In this document: piece after piece, positions 26,720 through 37,363 of the stretch
How the letters are laid out: each line of letters opens with the position of its first letter
How positions within the stretch are numbered: the stretch's first letter is position 1
Assembly (NCBI RefSeq): GCF_002964975.1
Contig: NZ_PSZM01000040.1
Span: 62,001 to 126,000, forward strand
From: Apibacter adventoris
Lineage (GTDB): Bacteria > Bacteroidota > Bacteroidia > Flavobacteriales > Weeksellaceae
Direction: 5' to 3'
Length of the DNA stretch: 64,000 nt
The notes under the pieces: model-generated
The model's input: the letters and a program-made list of their open reading frames with translations, nothing else
Databases searched by the model: none
Told to the model about the DNA's origin: nothing
Made by a program: the position numbers and the translations under genes

Positions 26720-28267
26720 ATGACAAGTATAAATCAGAGAGCTGAACTGCAAGCCAAAATATGGAAAATAGCTAACGAAGTGCGTGGGTCTGTAGATGGC
26801 TGGGATTTTAAACAGTTTGTATTAGGAACCCTCTTCTATCGTTTTATTAGTGAAAATTTCACAGACTATATGGAAGGAGGAGATCGCAGCATTCACTATC
26901 CAAGTATGTCCGATGAGATAATAACTCCGGAAATAAAAAAAGACGCGGTCAAAACCAAAGGATATTTTATCTATCCAAGCCAGCTTTTTGTAAATATCGT
27001 TGAGACCGCCCATACCAACCCGAATCTTAATACAGATCTGAAAGCTATTTTCGATGCTATTGAAAGTTCTGCAAATGGTTATCCATCCGAAGATGATATC
27101 AAAGGGTTGTTTGCCGATTTTGATACTACCAGCACCCGATTGGGTAACACCGTTGAAAACAAGAATAGTCGGCTAGCTGCCGTATTAAAAGGCGTAGCGG
27201 AACTGAATTTCGGCAATTTTGAAGAAAACCATATAGACCTGTTTGGCGATGCTTATGAATTTCTTATCTCTAATTATGCGGCAAACGCAGGGAAGTCAGG
27301 AGGAGAGTTTTTCACGCCACAACACGTTTCTAAGCTTATTGCACAGCTTGCCATGCATAAACAAACAAGCGTAAATAAGATTTATGACCCGGCAGCCGGC
27401 TCGGGGTCTTTGCTACTGCAGGCAAAAAAGCAATTTGAAGATCATATCATAGAAGAAGGTTTCTTTGGACAGGAAATAAACCACACCACCTATAACCTGG
27501 CTCGTATGAATATGTTTTTGCACAACATCAACTACGACAAATTTGATATTGTGCTGGGGAATACGCTTACAAATCCGCAGTTTGGCGACGAAAAACCCTT
27601 TGATGCCATTGTTTCCAATCCTCCTTACTCGGTAAAATGGATAGGAGCAGATGACCCTACGCTCATCAATGACGACCGTTTTGCGCCTGCCGGGGTACTG
27701 GCTCCCAAATCAAAAGCCGATTTTGCCTTTGTATTGCATGCACTAAGTTACCTGTCGGCTAAAGGAAGGGCTGCTATAGTTTGTTTTCCGGGGATTTTTT
27801 ACCGTGGGGGAGCAGAGCAGAAGATCAGGAAATATCTGGTAGATAATAACTTTGTGGAAACCGTCATTTCTTTAGCCCCCAACCTGTTCTACGGCACTTC
27901 CATTGCCGTAAATATCCTGGTTCTTTCCAAGCATAAGACCGATAACCATACACAGTTTATAGACGCCAGTGGCGAAGGTTTCTATAAGAAAGCCACCAAT
28001 AACAATATACTTGAAGATAAGCATATTGATAAGATTATAGAAATATTCGACAAAAAACAAGAGGTTGAATATGTGGCAAAATCGATAGACAATCGGCAGA
28101 TTGCCGAAAACGATTACAACCTTTCGGTTAGCTCCTATGTAGAAGCCAAGGATCTTAGGGAAGTAATAGATATTGCTAAGCTGAACACGGAAATTACGGA
28201 AACAGTGAAAAAGATCGATGCCCTTCGTGCCGATATAGATGCAATTATAAAAGAAATTGAAGCATGA
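26720..28267 (+). CDS. hsdM: Type I restriction-modification DNA methyltransferase (M subunit)
   Basis: Adenine-N6 methylase of a type I R-M complex. The 515 residues have the HsdM N-terminal helical domain (1-150), then the N6-Mtase domain: motif [11 protein letters not shown] (about 225-234) and motif IV NPPY (about 300), plus a C-terminal coiled region. GC is visibly higher than in flanking genes. Its last four bases overlap hsdS (ATGA), typical of a translationally coupled operon. Start ATG 26720. Confidence 0.97.
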   Translation: MTSINQRAELQAKIWKIANEVRGSVDGWDFKQFVLGTLFYRFISENFTDYMEGGDRSIHYPSMSDEIITPEIKKDAVKTKGYFIYPSQLFVNIVETAHTNPNLNTDLKAIFDAIESSANGYPSEDDIKGLFADFDTTSTRLGNTVENKNSRLAAVLKGVAELNFGNFEENHIDLFGDAYEFLISNYAANAGKSGGEFFTPQHVSKLIAQLAMHKQTSVNKIYDPAAGSGSLLLQAKKQFEDHIIEEGFFGQEINHTTYNLARMNMFLHNINYDKFDIVLGNTLTNPQFGDEKPFDAIVSNPPYSVKWIGADDPTLINDDRFAPAGVLAPKSKADFAFVLHALSYLSAKGRAAIVCFPGIFYRGGAEQKIRKYLVDNNFVETVISLAPNLFYGTSIAVNILVLSKHKTDNHTQFIDASGEGFYKKATNNNILEDKHIDKIIEIFDKKQEVEYVAKSIDNRQIAENDYNLSVSSYVEAKDLREVIDIAKLNTEITETVKKIDALRADIDAIIKEIEA

Positions 28268-29454
28268 GGTATTTAGAAAAATTATTACAAGGTGTTAAGG
28301 TGGAATGGAAACCGTTGGCTTATTTAGAATCTGGAGTAGCTGAATTAAGTCGTGGTCGGGTAATGTCAAAAGAATATTTAGAAGATAATGTGGGTAAATT
28401 TCCTGTATATAGTTCCCAAACAGCTAATAATGGAGAAATTGGGAAAATAAGAACTTTTGACCAAGATGGAGAAGCTATTACTTGGACAACTGACGGAGCT
28501 AATGCTGGAACTGTATTTCATAGAATAGGTAAATTCTCAATAACAAATGTTTGTGGATTAATAAAGATAAAAAACATAGAAGAACTAAACTATAAATTTT
28601 TGTTTTATTGGCTTTCAATTGAATCTAAAAAATATGTTTATTCAGGGATGGGTAATCCTAAATTGATGAGTAATCAAATGGCTAAAATATTAATCCCGAT
28701 ACCACCTTTAGAAATACAACAAAAAATAGTTGATATTCTTGATACTTTTACAGAGCTTACAGCCGAGCTTACAGCCGAGCTTACAGCTCGTAAAAAGCAA
28801 TATAACTTCTATCGTGACCGGCTGCTTAGTTTTGAAGAGGGAGAAGTAAAGTGGAAGAGTTTGGGAGAAATAGGAGAATTAATTAGAGGTAATGGTTTAC
28901 AAAAAAAAGATTTTACTGAAGTAGGTGTTCCAGCCATTCATTATGGGCAGATTTATACTTATTATGGTACATTTGCTACAAAGACAAAGTCCTTTGTTTC
29001 ACATGATTTAGCAAAAAAACTTAAAAAAATTAATTATGGTGATGTTGTTATTACAAACACAAGTGAAAACCTTGATGATGTCGGAAAAGCTGTTGTTTAT
29101 TTAGGGGAGAGACAAGCTGTCACTGGTGGACATGCAACAATATTTAAACCCAATAAAAATATTTTAGGAAAATATTTTGTATATTTTACTCAAACAGCAA
29201 TGTTTGCTAGTGAAAAAAAGAAATATGCAAAAGGAACAAAAGTAATTGATGTTTCAGCAAAAGATATGTCTAAAATTAAAATTCCTATCCCATCTTTAAA
29301 AGAACAAGAGCGCATTGTTTCCATTCTCGACAAATTCGATACCCTCACTGCTTCCATAACTGAAGGTCTGCCTAAGGAAATAGAACTCAGAAAAAAACAG
29401 TATGAATATTACCGCGATATGTTATTAACATTTCCTAAAGACGAACAAAAATGA
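28264..29454 (+). CDS. hsdS: Type I restriction-modification specificity subunit with TAEL repeats
   Basis: DNA-recognition subunit. The 396 residues contain two target-recognition domains (about 10-150 and 195-345), each followed by a conserved helical region: the first reads [22 protein letters not shown]..., the second [18 protein letters not shown], both ending KKQYxxYRDxLLxF. The first spacer holds an exact TAEL duplication of the EcoR124 type (28750-28790), a place where repeat number alters the spacing of the two half-sites. The TRD regions are more AT-rich than the spacers, hsdM or hsdR, suggesting domain exchange. Confidence 0.96.
   Translation: MRYLEKLLQGVKVEWKPLAYLESGVAELSRGRVMSKEYLEDNVGKFPVYSSQTANNGEIGKIRTFDQDGEAITWTTDGANAGTVFHRIGKFSITNVCGLIKIKNIEELNYKFLFYWLSIESKKYVYSGMGNPKLMSNQMAKILIPIPPLEIQQKIVDILDTFTELTAELTAELTARKKQYNFYRDRLLSFEEGEVKWKSLGEIGELIRGNGLQKKDFTEVGVPAIHYGQIYTYYGTFATKTKSFVSHDLAKKLKKINYGDVVITNTSENLDDVGKAVVYLGERQAVTGGHATIFKPNKNILGKYFVYFTQTAMFASEKKKYAKGTKVIDVSAKDMSKIKIPIPSLKEQERIVSILDKFDTLTASITEGLPKEIELRKKQYEYYRDMLLTFPKDEQK
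28750..28790 (+). repeat. 12-bp tandem repeat in hsdS (TAEL units)
   Basis: Two exact copies of ACAGCCGAGCTT (28759-28770, 28771-28782), preceded by a 9-base variant ACAGAGCTT (28750-28758) and followed by a partial ACAGCTCG (28783-28790). Each full unit encodes Thr-Ala-Glu-Leu and, being 12 bp, keeps the frame when its number changes. Confidence 0.95.
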
Positions 29455-32400
29455 CACAATATACACCCATAGCAGAATCGAACAATTTCATAGTTCTCGA
29501 TAATTACACCAAGTACTCATTGGTAAACGATACTCCGGCTGTTTATCAGACAGAGGCTGATCTGGAACGTGAATTTATCCAGGACCTAATCAATCAAGGG
29601 TATGAAAACCCGTCTTATCTGACTACCGCAGAAGCTATGCTCGCCAATGTGCGGGTGCAACTGCAGGCTCTTAACAATATGGTATTTACCGATAGCGAGT
29701 GGGCGCGGTATGTAGAAGAATATTTAGACCGTCCGGGAGATAATTTAGTAGATAAAACAAGGAAAATACAGGACAACTATATTTACGATTTTGTGTTTGA
29801 CGATGGACATATCCAAAATATTTACTTAGTAGATAAAAAGAATATAGCCCGGAATAAAGTGCAGGTAATCTCCCAATTTGCACAAAAAGGAACACATGCC
29901 AACCGCTATGATGTAACTATATTGGTCAATGGCTTGCCTTTGGTAGAAGTAGAACTCAAAAAACGCGGCGTGGCTATTCGCGAAGCCTTCAATCAAGTAC
30001 ACCGCTATACCAAAGAGAGTTTTAATGCTGAAAATTCACTCTTTAAATACCTGCAGATTTTTGTGATCTCTAATGGTACCGACAGCCGTTATTTTGCAAA
30101 TACAGTAGAGCGAAACAAAAACAGTTTCGATTTTACCATGAACTGGGCTAAAGCTGATAATACCTTAATCAAAGACCTGAAAGACTTTACCGCAACCTTT
30201 TTTCAGAAACGCACACTCCTGAATGTATTGTTCACCTATTCGGTATTCGATACAAGCAATACCTTACTCATTATGCGGCCCTATCAAATTGCAGCCACAG
30301 AAAGAATCTTGCGTAAAATAGAAAGTTCATACCTGTCAAAAAAATGGTCAAATACAGAAGGAGGCGGTTATATATGGCATACTACAGGCTCGGGTAAAAC
30401 CCTTACCAGTTTCAAGGCTGCCCGGTTGGCTACCCAACTCGATTTTATTGATAAAGTATTCTTTGTGGTAGACCGTAAAGACCTGGATTACCAGACCATG
30501 AAAGAATACCAACGTTTCTCTCCCGACAGTGTGAACGGATCGGAAAGTACCGCGGGCTTAAAAAGAAATATAGAAAAAGAGGATAATAAGATTATTGTCA
30601 CCACGATTCAGAAGCTGAATAACCTGATGAAAAGTGAAAGTGACTTACCTATTTTTCAAAAGCAGGTCGTATTCATTTTCGATGAAGCCCATCGCTCCCA
30701 GTTTGGCGAAGCCCAGAAAAATCTGAAGAAGAAATTTAAAAAGTACTATCAATTCGGTTTTACCGGAACTCCTATATTCCCTATAAATGCTTTGGGGGCA
30801 GATACCACTGCAAGTGTATTTGGCAGAGAATTGCACTCTTATGTAATTACCGATGCTATTAGAGATGAGAAAGTGCTGAAATTTAAAGTCGATTACAATG
30901 ATGTACGTCCACAATTTAAAGGAATAGAATCCGAACAAGATTTGGGAAAACTAAGTGCGGCAGAAAATAATAAAGCCTTGCTTCATCCTGCCCGTATCAA
31001 AGAAATATCTCAATACATATTACAGAATTTCAGAATAAAAACCCACAGAAATTTAGGAGGCAACCAAGGATTTAATGCCATGTTTGCAGTAAGCAGTGTT
31101 GATGCCGCAAAATGTTATTATGATGAATTGAATCGTTTGCAAAAAGAGAGTGAAAAGCCATTGAAAATTGCGACCATCTTTTCCTTTGCAGCTAATGAAG
31201 AGCAAAATGCCATCGGTGGGATTGTAGATGAAACCTTTGAACCCTCTGCAATGGATAGCAGCGCCAAAGAATTTTTAACTAAGGCCATCTATGACTATAA
31301 CGCTATGTTCAAAACCAGTTATGGCATCGATAGTAAAGAGTTTCAGAATTATTATAAAGACCTTGCTAAACGTGTAAAAGGAGTAGATAGTAGCAACAAA
31401 AAACTTCCACCTGAACAAAAAGTTGACCTTTTAATTGTAGTCGGGATGTTCCTTACAGGGTTTGATGCTCCTACGCTCAATACGCTATTTGTAGATAAGA
31501 ATTTGCGTTATCATGGTCTTTTACAGGCATTTTCACGTACTAACCGAATTTATAATGCCACAAAGACTTTTGGAAACATTATAACTTTCAGAGATTTAGA
31601 GCAGGCAACCATTGATGCTATTACCTTATTTGGCGATAAAAACACGAAAAACGTGGTATTGGAAAAGAGTTACAAGGAATATTTAGAAGGTTTCACGGAT
31701 ATTGTCACAGGAAAAGCCCATAGAGGTTATATTGAGGTAGTGAAAGACTTAAATAAAAAATTTCCCGATACGGAAAAAATAGCTACAGACAAAGACAAAA
31801 AGGAATTTGTAAAATTATTTGGAGAATATTTGCGTGTAGAAAATATACTACAGAATTATGATGAATTTACCTATCTCAAAGCACTTCAAAAAATAGATAT
31901 CAACGATCCTGAATCTATTGAAAGATTTAAAGAAACTTATTTTGTAACCGATGAGGAGATAGATACCATGCGAGGAATACAAATACTCCCGGAGCGAACC
32001 ATCCAAGACTATCGATCTACTTATAATGATATTCGCGATTGGTTGAGAAGAGAGAAAAATGGTAAAGAGCCGGAAGAATCGAAAATTGACTGGGAGGATG
32101 TAGTCTTTGAAATAGATTTACTTAAATCTCAGGAAATAAATCTGGATTATATTCTCGAACTGATTTTTGAGCATAACAAAAAGACTAAAGATAAAGCCTC
32201 ATTAATAGAAGAAATACGCAGGGTAATTCGTGCAAGTATAGGCAATAGGGCAAAAGAAAGTTTGGTTGTAGATTTTATTAATGAAACCAATTTAGATGCT
32301 ATACAAGATAAAGCGAATATTATAGCTTCTTTCTTCGAATATGCACAGCAGAAACAAAAAATAGAAGCAGAAGATTTAATAACCGAAGAAGATTTAAACG

Positions 32401-32591
32401 AAGAAGAAGCCAAGCGTTATATCACCACTTCTTTAAAGCGAGAATATGCTACGGAAAACGGGACAGAGCTTAATGCGGTTTTACCGAAGATGAGTCCCTT
32501 AAACCCAGAGTATTTGACAAAAAAGCAAAGGGTTTTTAGAAAACTGACCTTATTTATTGATAAGTTTAAAGGAATAGGAGGGCAACTTTGA
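29451..32591 (+). CDS. hsdR: Type I restriction endonuclease (R subunit)
   Basis: ATP-dependent translocase and nuclease. The 1046 residues include the N-terminal PD-(D/E)xK nuclease (VEVELKK at about 164-170), helicase motif I TGSGKT (about 310-315), motif II DEAH (about 409-412), FTGTP (motif III), and the C-terminal coupling region after about 750. Nothing in the motifs looks broken and no frameshift is seen, so the complex could be active. It overlaps hsdS by four bases. Confidence 0.97.
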   Translation: MTQYTPIAESNNFIVLDNYTKYSLVNDTPAVYQTEADLEREFIQDLINQGYENPSYLTTAEAMLANVRVQLQALNNMVFTDSEWARYVEEYLDRPGDNLVDKTRKIQDNYIYDFVFDDGHIQNIYLVDKKNIARNKVQVISQFAQKGTHANRYDVTILVNGLPLVEVELKKRGVAIREAFNQVHRYTKESFNAENSLFKYLQIFVISNGTDSRYFANTVERNKNSFDFTMNWAKADNTLIKDLKDFTATFFQKRTLLNVLFTYSVFDTSNTLLIMRPYQIAATERILRKIESSYLSKKWSNTEGGGYIWHTTGSGKTLTSFKAARLATQLDFIDKVFFVVDRKDLDYQTMKEYQRFSPDSVNGSESTAGLKRNIEKEDNKIIVTTIQKLNNLMKSESDLPIFQKQVVFIFDEAHRSQFGEAQKNLKKKFKKYYQFGFTGTPIFPINALGADTTASVFGRELHSYVITDAIRDEKVLKFKVDYNDVRPQFKGIESEQDLGKLSAAENNKALLHPARIKEISQYILQNFRIKTHRNLGGNQGFNAMFAVSSVDAAKCYYDELNRLQKESEKPLKIATIFSFAANEEQNAIGGIVDETFEPSAMDSSAKEFLTKAIYDYNAMFKTSYGIDSKEFQNYYKDLAKRVKGVDSSNKKLPPEQKVDLLIVVGMFLTGFDAPTLNTLFVDKNLRYHGLLQAFSRTNRIYNATKTFGNIITFRDLEQATIDAITLFGDKNTKNVVLEKSYKEYLEGFTDIVTGKAHRGYIEVVKDLNKKFPDTEKIATDKDKKEFVKLFGEYLRVENILQNYDEFTYLKALQKIDINDPESIERFKETYFVTDEEIDTMRGIQILPERTIQDYRSTYNDIRDWLRREKNGKEPEESKIDWEDVVFEIDLLKSQEINLDYILELIFEHNKKTKDKASLIEEIRRVIRASIGNRAKESLVVDFINETNLDAIQDKANIIASFFEYAQQKQKIEAEDLITEEDLNEEEAKRYITTSLKREYATENGTELNAVLPKMSPLNPEYLTKKQRVFRKLTLFIDKFKGIGGQL

Positions 32592-32635
32592 TTAATTTTG
32601 GTGCCATGTACTTGTAAGTAAAATCAAAAACTTAA

Positions 32636-32820
32636 ATCAGAGAAGATCCCTATGAAAATAATGAAAAAATAAGCTCTTCCGCTAACGAATTGACTGTTGA
32701 AAAGAATGAAATACTAATAGGTAATAAAACTCTGAATGGTTGGGTCGGTTGCAAAATAAACCTACAGATATGGAAGGATGGGTACCTTTGAGAAAGGTAA
32801 AATTTCTCAATAAAGATTAC
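32636..32820 (+). pseudogene. Frameshifted remnant of an SH3-like small protein
   Basis: Plus-strand frame reads EDPYENNEKISSSANELTVE..NGWVGCK from 32636. Near 32754, where only four A remain after TGC, the frame shifts by one base to NKPTDMEGWVPLRKVKFLNK. Joined, NGWV...EGWVPL is the pattern of short variant-SH3 proteins. No start codon remains. It lies just 3' of hsdR and runs into the 3' end of the DUF7000 gene. One added A in the A run would restore the frame, so a sequencing error is possible, but the lack of a start favours decay. Confidence 0.55.
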
Positions 32821-32844
32821 CTCTTTCTCCGTATTATCATAATC

Positions 32845-33335
32845 CTATTGGATATTATTTTTCAAAAATTCTAATATTATAGGAACAAGTTTGTCTATTT
32901 CTTTTTCTATACTCTGCGTTAGATTATTCAATTGGTCAAAATTAGGATGGTCCACCAAGATCACCTTTAATTCAGAATACCGAGGCTTGGTCGTTCTACC
33001 TTCATTCCATTCAGTAGATTTTAATAGTTCCCAGTATTCTTTTTGCACTTCTGTATTTTGTCCCATCAGCCACAGTTCAAACCTTACTTTTTTGTGGTTA
33101 AAAACAATTCCAAAACGAAGTTTGTGAGCTCTCAAATAATCGTTGAAGAAATAGAAATACGTATAATCCATATAACCGGAAAATACATTTCCGAAAGAAA
33201 ATCTATTTGTATATGTTTTCGATAAATGAGTTTTTAAGTTAGAAACATATTTCAATAGACCCCTATAAGCTTTTGGATATTGCCTTCTTCTAGAGCCTTC
33301 TTATATAAGGAAACCTGTTTATTAAAATCTTTCAA
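32845..33335 (-). pseudogene. DUF7000-like gene with a single-base frameshift
   Basis: A 136-codon frame (32845-33255) lacks its natural N-terminus. Upstream, another frame from a TTG at 33335 reads KDFNKQVSLYKKALEEGNIQK, then runs to a stop. Adding one A to the A4 run (33271-33274) joins them as ...GNIQKAYRGLLKYVSNLKTHL..., giving a ~164-residue protein like DUF7000, a small family of unknown function. Motifs in the intact part: FSGYMDYTYF, KVRFELWLMGQN, HPNFDQLNNLT. Either a true frameshift mutation or a homopolymer error. Confidence 0.7.
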
Positions 33336-33478
33336 AATAAAACCTCTATTAATTGATATTTTATCTGTAATCTAATCTTTAAAAGATATTTTTTAGGCGC
33401 TTGGTCTCTAAATTCTTTATTAAAAATATATCTATATTCAGACTTATTTAATTTGCCAAATCTCTTTTTTGAGAAAAG
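33332..33478 (-). other. 48-codon open frame between the E2 gene stop and the DUF7000-like gene
   Basis: On the minus strand, in the same frame as the E2 gene and right after its TAA, an uninterrupted stretch reads FSKKRFGKLNKSEYRYIF... ending EVLF at a TGA (33332-33334) that overlaps the TTG start of the DUF7000-like gene. It has protein-like composition but no ATG and no resemblance to an E2 C-terminus. It is probably the tail of a lost upstream partner gene; a readthrough extension cannot be excluded. Confidence 0.35.
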
Positions 33479-34798
33479 TTAAATAAGAGTATTTATATCA
33501 AAATTTTCAAGATATTCACAAACTCTTTTTACAAACATTCCACCTAGGGCTCCATCCACAACTCGGTGATCATATGTATGCGATAAAATCATTTTGTGTC
33601 TAATGCCCAGCAAATCTCCCTGAGGAGTTTCTATCACTGCTGGTTTTTTTACAATTGCTCCTATGGCTAAGATAGCTACTTCGGGTTGGTTAATTATAGG
33701 AGTACCGGCAATATTTCCAAAAGATCCCAAATTCGTAATTGTATAGGTACCACCTTTTATTTCTTCGGGTTTTAAATTGTTATTTCTTGCGCGTTTAGCT
33801 AGGTCATTAGTAGCTTTGGTTAGCCCTGTGAGGCTTAATTGATCTGCATTTTTTATAACGGGAACAATTAAATTACCATTAACAAGAGCCGTTGCAACGC
33901 CTATATTTATATTTTTTTTCTTAATAATATTATTTCCTTCTACGGAAATATTAATCATTGGATAATCTTTTATTGCTTTTACAATCGCTTGAATAAATAG
34001 GGGAGTAAAAGTTATTTTTTCGCCTTCTTTTTTAAAGAAAGCATCTTTTATTTTATTTCTCCATTGTACAATATTTGTTACATCTGCTTCTATAAAAGAA
34101 GTTACATGTGGAGATATTTGTTTGCTGGCAATCATATGCTCGGCAATTAATTTTCGCATTCTATCCATTTCTATCACTTCTTCAGTTTCGTATGAATGAT
34201 TATTGGAAACTGAAGAAACATCGGAAACGATATTTTTTGTTGCTGAAGTATGATTTAGATTATCATTTTTCCTATTTTTTAGATATAAAAACATATCATC
34301 TTTCGTAATACGATTATTAATTCCCGTACCCTTTATAGCAGATAATTCTTCCTGAGAAATATTTTCTTTTATGCATATAGCTTTTACTAAAGGTGAGTAG
34401 AATCGATCTTTACTAAAATGTATGTCTTTTTCTAAAGAAGTATTATGTAATAATGGTTTTTCAATTTCAGTAATGATTTCTTTTTCTAATGATTCTGAAG
34501 AATGATTTGAAATGATTACTTCTTCTTTATTTTCATTTAAATTATTATCTGCCTTTCCTTCTATTTCTAAAATAGCGAAAGGTTCGCCTATTTTGCAGAT
34601 ATCATTTATATTTTTTAATTTTTTGATTATTTTTCCTGAAACTGGAGATGGAACATCTGAGTCTACTTTATCCGTAGCAATTTCAATTATTACATCATCT
34701 TCCTGAACAAAATCGCCCTCATTTTTTGCCCAACCTGTCACGGTAGCTTCCATAACTCCCTCACCCATAGGAGGAAGTTTTAATTCGTATTCAATCAT
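33479..34798 (-). CDS. Dihydrolipoamide acyltransferase (E2) of a 2-oxo acid dehydrogenase complex
   Basis: Transfers acyl groups from lipoyl to CoA in a 2-oxoacid dehydrogenase. The 439 residues hold one lipoyl domain (1-77) with the lipoylated Lys44 in IATDKVDSDVPSP, a charged linker, a peripheral-subunit-binding domain (about 132-172), a second linker, and the catalytic domain (about 205-439) ending in SHTYDHRVVDGALGG with His411. It resembles the branched-chain type rather than pyruvate or 2-oxoglutarate E2, but E1 and E3 genes are not adjacent, so the substrate is uncertain. Confidence 0.93.
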   Translation of the reverse strand: MIEYELKLPPMGEGVMEATVTGWAKNEGDFVQEDDVIIEIATDKVDSDVPSPVSGKIIKKLKNINDICKIGEPFAILEIEGKADNNLNENKEEVIISNHSSESLEKEIITEIEKPLLHNTSLEKDIHFSKDRFYSPLVKAICIKENISQEELSAIKGTGINNRITKDDMFLYLKNRKNDNLNHTSATKNIVSDVSSVSNNHSYETEEVIEMDRMRKLIAEHMIASKQISPHVTSFIEADVTNIVQWRNKIKDAFFKKEGEKITFTPLFIQAIVKAIKDYPMINISVEGNNIIKKKNINIGVATALVNGNLIVPVIKNADQLSLTGLTKATNDLAKRARNNNLKPEEIKGGTYTITNLGSFGNIAGTPIINQPEVAILAIGAIVKKPAVIETPQGDLLGIRHKMILSHTYDHRVVDGALGGMFVKRVCEYLENFDINTLI

Positions 34799-34885
34799 AA
34801 TTAAAATTATTACACAAATTTACTAAAAAACGAGAAATTATTATTAGAAATACTAAAATTACCTTATGTATTTAGTTTTTAACTA

Positions 34886-35677
34886 TTATATATTTAAATC
34901 AATTACAAAACCTTCATGGTTTCTTACATTGAATACTAAATTATTGTCAAACAAGAGATATTGTCCTTTAATACCGATTAATTTTCCTCCAAAAGCTGTG
35001 GTTTTTTTTAAATTTACAGATTTAATTTTTAAGGGATATACATTTACGGGGTAGTTTATATGTAAGATTGTGGAATCTTCTGTAATGTATTTTAGTAAAT
35101 CTTGAGGTATAAATTGACACAATTCCCTTTTTTTTTCTTCAAGGTTAACGTAAGGTACGGCTTCCCTCAACATTTTCCTGTAATTTGTTTTATCTGAAAT
35201 ATGTTTTTTTAATGCAACTTCAATCAAACCGGCTTCATATCTATTATCGGTTTCTGCTAACTTTATAGCATATTCTGCCCCTTGATCAATCCAACGTGTA
35301 GGAATTTGTGTTTTTCTTGTAACTCCTACTTTCAGCCCTCCGGAATTTGCAAGATATACAATATGAGGTTGCAGCTGAGCTTGTTCTTCAAAAGAAAAAT
35401 CCCGGTCTGTTATTCCTAGATGAGCTTTTGAAAGCTCAGGTCTTATAATCCATTCTCCTGTATGCGGCGAAGTAAAATAACAATTTTTGCAATATCCCAT
35501 AGCAAAAATTTCTTTATCTTCCCCGCAACCTAAACATTGGTAATGACTAAATGTAATGTGAATTTCTTTACCTATCAAAGGATTTAAAAAAATTATCTCA
35601 TCTGTAAAATTTAGATAGTATTGTACCGGATTACAATTTTCAGCAATTAATTTAGTCAAAAGACCTGTGAATTTCAT
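34886..35677 (-). CDS. DUF2797 family protein with zinc-ribbon-like cysteines
   Basis: A 263-residue cytosolic protein. Four cysteines in CLGC (48, 51) and CKNC (63, 66) form a likely zinc site. The region VYLANSGGLKVGVTRKTQIPTRWIDQGA (split around residues 108-136) looks like a GIY-YIG-type nuclease core (Tyr, then KVGVTR, then Arg), which suggests nucleic-acid work; that is inference. The family is conserved in Bacteroidota and Actinobacteria with no settled function. It is 87 bases upstream of the E2 gene. Confidence 0.8.
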   Translation of the reverse strand: MKFTGLLTKLIAENCNPVQYYLNFTDEIIFLNPLIGKEIHITFSHYQCLGCGEDKEIFAMGYCKNCYFTSPHTGEWIIRPELSKAHLGITDRDFSFEEQAQLQPHIVYLANSGGLKVGVTRKTQIPTRWIDQGAEYAIKLAETDNRYEAGLIEVALKKHISDKTNYRKMLREAVPYVNLEEKKRELCQFIPQDLLKYITEDSTILHINYPVNVYPLKIKSVNLKKTTAFGGKLIGIKGQYLLFDNNLVFNVRNHEGFVIDLNI

Positions 35678-35936
35678 AAATAAAAAATATTTTTCTATTC
35701 CAATAGAGTTAAATTACAAATATAATTATAATCTTATTAAAAATAATTAATTAAATATTTGAGATAAATTTATGGGCTGAACATAAGAAAAATGAGGTTA
35801 TATATCCATTGTTTTTCATATAAATCATTATAAATTAAATGTAAATTATGTAAAAAAATAAAACTAAAATTAAATAATAAAGTTATATTTTTTATAAATT
35901 TACCCATATAATTATAATGAAAAAAAATAAAAACAT

Positions 35937-36431
35937 ATGAGACAATATTTATTTAAGAGTCATTTTTTATTATTACATTTATTTTTATTACCCTTACTAA
36001 TAAACTGTAAAAGTGCAAAGATGCAAAAACAAGAAAAAGTAATGGCTACAAAAACTCCAAATTCTTCTAATCATAAAATAAACAAAATATTAGTTTATTT
36101 AGGTGATAATAACGAAGAGAAATGGCAACTAGTTACTATTAATGATCAAAATGCCCTGGATCTTTATACCCATGTTCCTGTAATGAGATTTGATGAATCT
36201 TGGAAACAAATTTATGGATTAGCAGAATGCAATAAATTTACAGCATATTATAAAAGAGATAGCACTCAATTATCTATTACAAGATTATCTTCTACTGATC
36301 AAGTTTGCAGTAATACAAATGAATCTATGTTTTTAGATGTATTACAGAATATAAATGAAATTTCAGAAGATGTAAATTTACTTTATCTTTTAAATAATGG
36401 GAAAGTGATGTTAACATTCAAAAAAAATTAA
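35937..36431 (+). CDS. META-domain lipoprotein
   Basis: A 164-residue lipoprotein with lipobox LLINC (Cys24). Residues about 47-160 form a META/HslJ-like domain: a start KWQLVTINDQNA, GLAECNKFTAYYKRD (the usual G-x-x-x-CN-x-F block), LSITRLSSTDQVCS and a C-terminal YLLNNGKVMLTF strand. Members sit in the outer membrane or periplasm, sometimes linked to heat shock or antibiotic tolerance. It is a single-gene unit. Confidence 0.82.
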   Translation: MRQYLFKSHFLLLHLFLLPLLINCKSAKMQKQEKVMATKTPNSSNHKINKILVYLGDNNEEKWQLVTINDQNALDLYTHVPVMRFDESWKQIYGLAECNKFTAYYKRDSTQLSITRLSSTDQVCSNTNESMFLDVLQNINEISEDVNLLYLLNNGKVMLTFKKN

Positions 36432-36510
36432 TGAATAAAATTTTAGTTGGTCTTTAGCATTTATGCTTGCATTAATTCAGAATATTTATAATAGTGTTCT
36501 TAATATATAA

Positions 36511-36777
36511 ATGGGAGGTTTGATTAAATCTTATAATAAATTATGGAGAATAGATAAAAACATAATTGAGAGACTTAATCTTAGTTTCTAAAAAAATGAA
36601 GCTCTTTATTTAAAAATATATCTGGTTTATACTAAAAATAAAAATATCCAATATAGAATATATAGGTCGTATTCTTTAAATTACAACAAAATAAAACATA
36701 TTAAGGAGATTCTTAATGAGGGAAATTTTGATTGTTTCCAAAAATTTTATACCGATGATATAAAAACAAAAAATTGA
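36511..36777 (+). pseudogene. Small gene broken by an in-frame TAA
   Basis: From an ATG at 36511 a frame of 88 codons (KSYNKLWRIDKNIIERLN...) continues to a TGA at 36775-36777 with a single TAA at 36589-36591. The part after the stop, such as LKIYLVYTKNKNIQYRIYR and ILNEGNFDCFQKFY, still looks like protein. No family recognised. The gap 36432-36814 contains nothing else clear. Confidence 0.4.
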
Positions 36778-36814
36778 CCTGATAATGTAGAATTATTAAA
36801 ATAAAAATAATAAA

Positions 36815-37330
36815 ATGATTTTAGCAATCGATGTATATTATATAGAAAATCGAGCAAAAACCGTAGGCATTTTATTTGAGGATTGGACTGTTGCCAAAGC
36901 GAATATTAATGCAATTGTTACTGATTATATAGAAAATGTTGCTCCTTATCAATCTGGACAGTTTTATCAACGAGAATTGCCTTGCATCATGTCACTACTT
37001 GCTAAAATTGATTTAAGTAAAATAAATACTATCGTTATTGACGGTTATGTTCATTTGAATGAAGGTAAATTGGGGTTAGGTGGTCGTCTTTATAATGAAT
37101 TAAATCAAACAATACCTATTATTGGAGTAGCTAAAAAGTCTTTTTCAGGCAATAGCCAATATTTAGTTGAGGTGTTGCGTGGGGAGAGTAAACATCCTTT
37201 ATATGTTACAGCAATAGGTATGCAATTAGAAACAGCCGCAGCAAATATAAAATTAATGGCAGGTAAATATCGTATGCCGGATATATTAACTTTTATGGAT
37301 CAACAAACAAAGCTATTTAAATCAGAATAA
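36815..37330 (+). CDS. Endonuclease V-like DNA repair enzyme
   Basis: Endonuclease V nicks DNA (or RNA) near deaminated bases such as inosine. The 171-residue protein aligns with E. coli Nfi at AIDVYY (Asp6), YQRELPC (Glu54), VIDGYV (Asp76), a GLGGRL loop, IIGVAKK and the C-terminal YRMPDIL. It lacks about 35 N-terminal residues of the standard 220-residue enzyme, as do other short Bacteroidota forms. Acidic catalytic residues are kept, so activity is plausible. Confidence 0.85.
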   Translation: MILAIDVYYIENRAKTVGILFEDWTVAKANINAIVTDYIENVAPYQSGQFYQRELPCIMSLLAKIDLSKINTIVIDGYVHLNEGKLGLGGRLYNELNQTIPIIGVAKKSFSGNSQYLVEVLRGESKHPLYVTAIGMQLETAAANIKLMAGKYRMPDILTFMDQQTKLFKSE

Positions 37331-37363
37331 AATTATCTTTTAGTTTTGATAGGGAGTGTAAAT

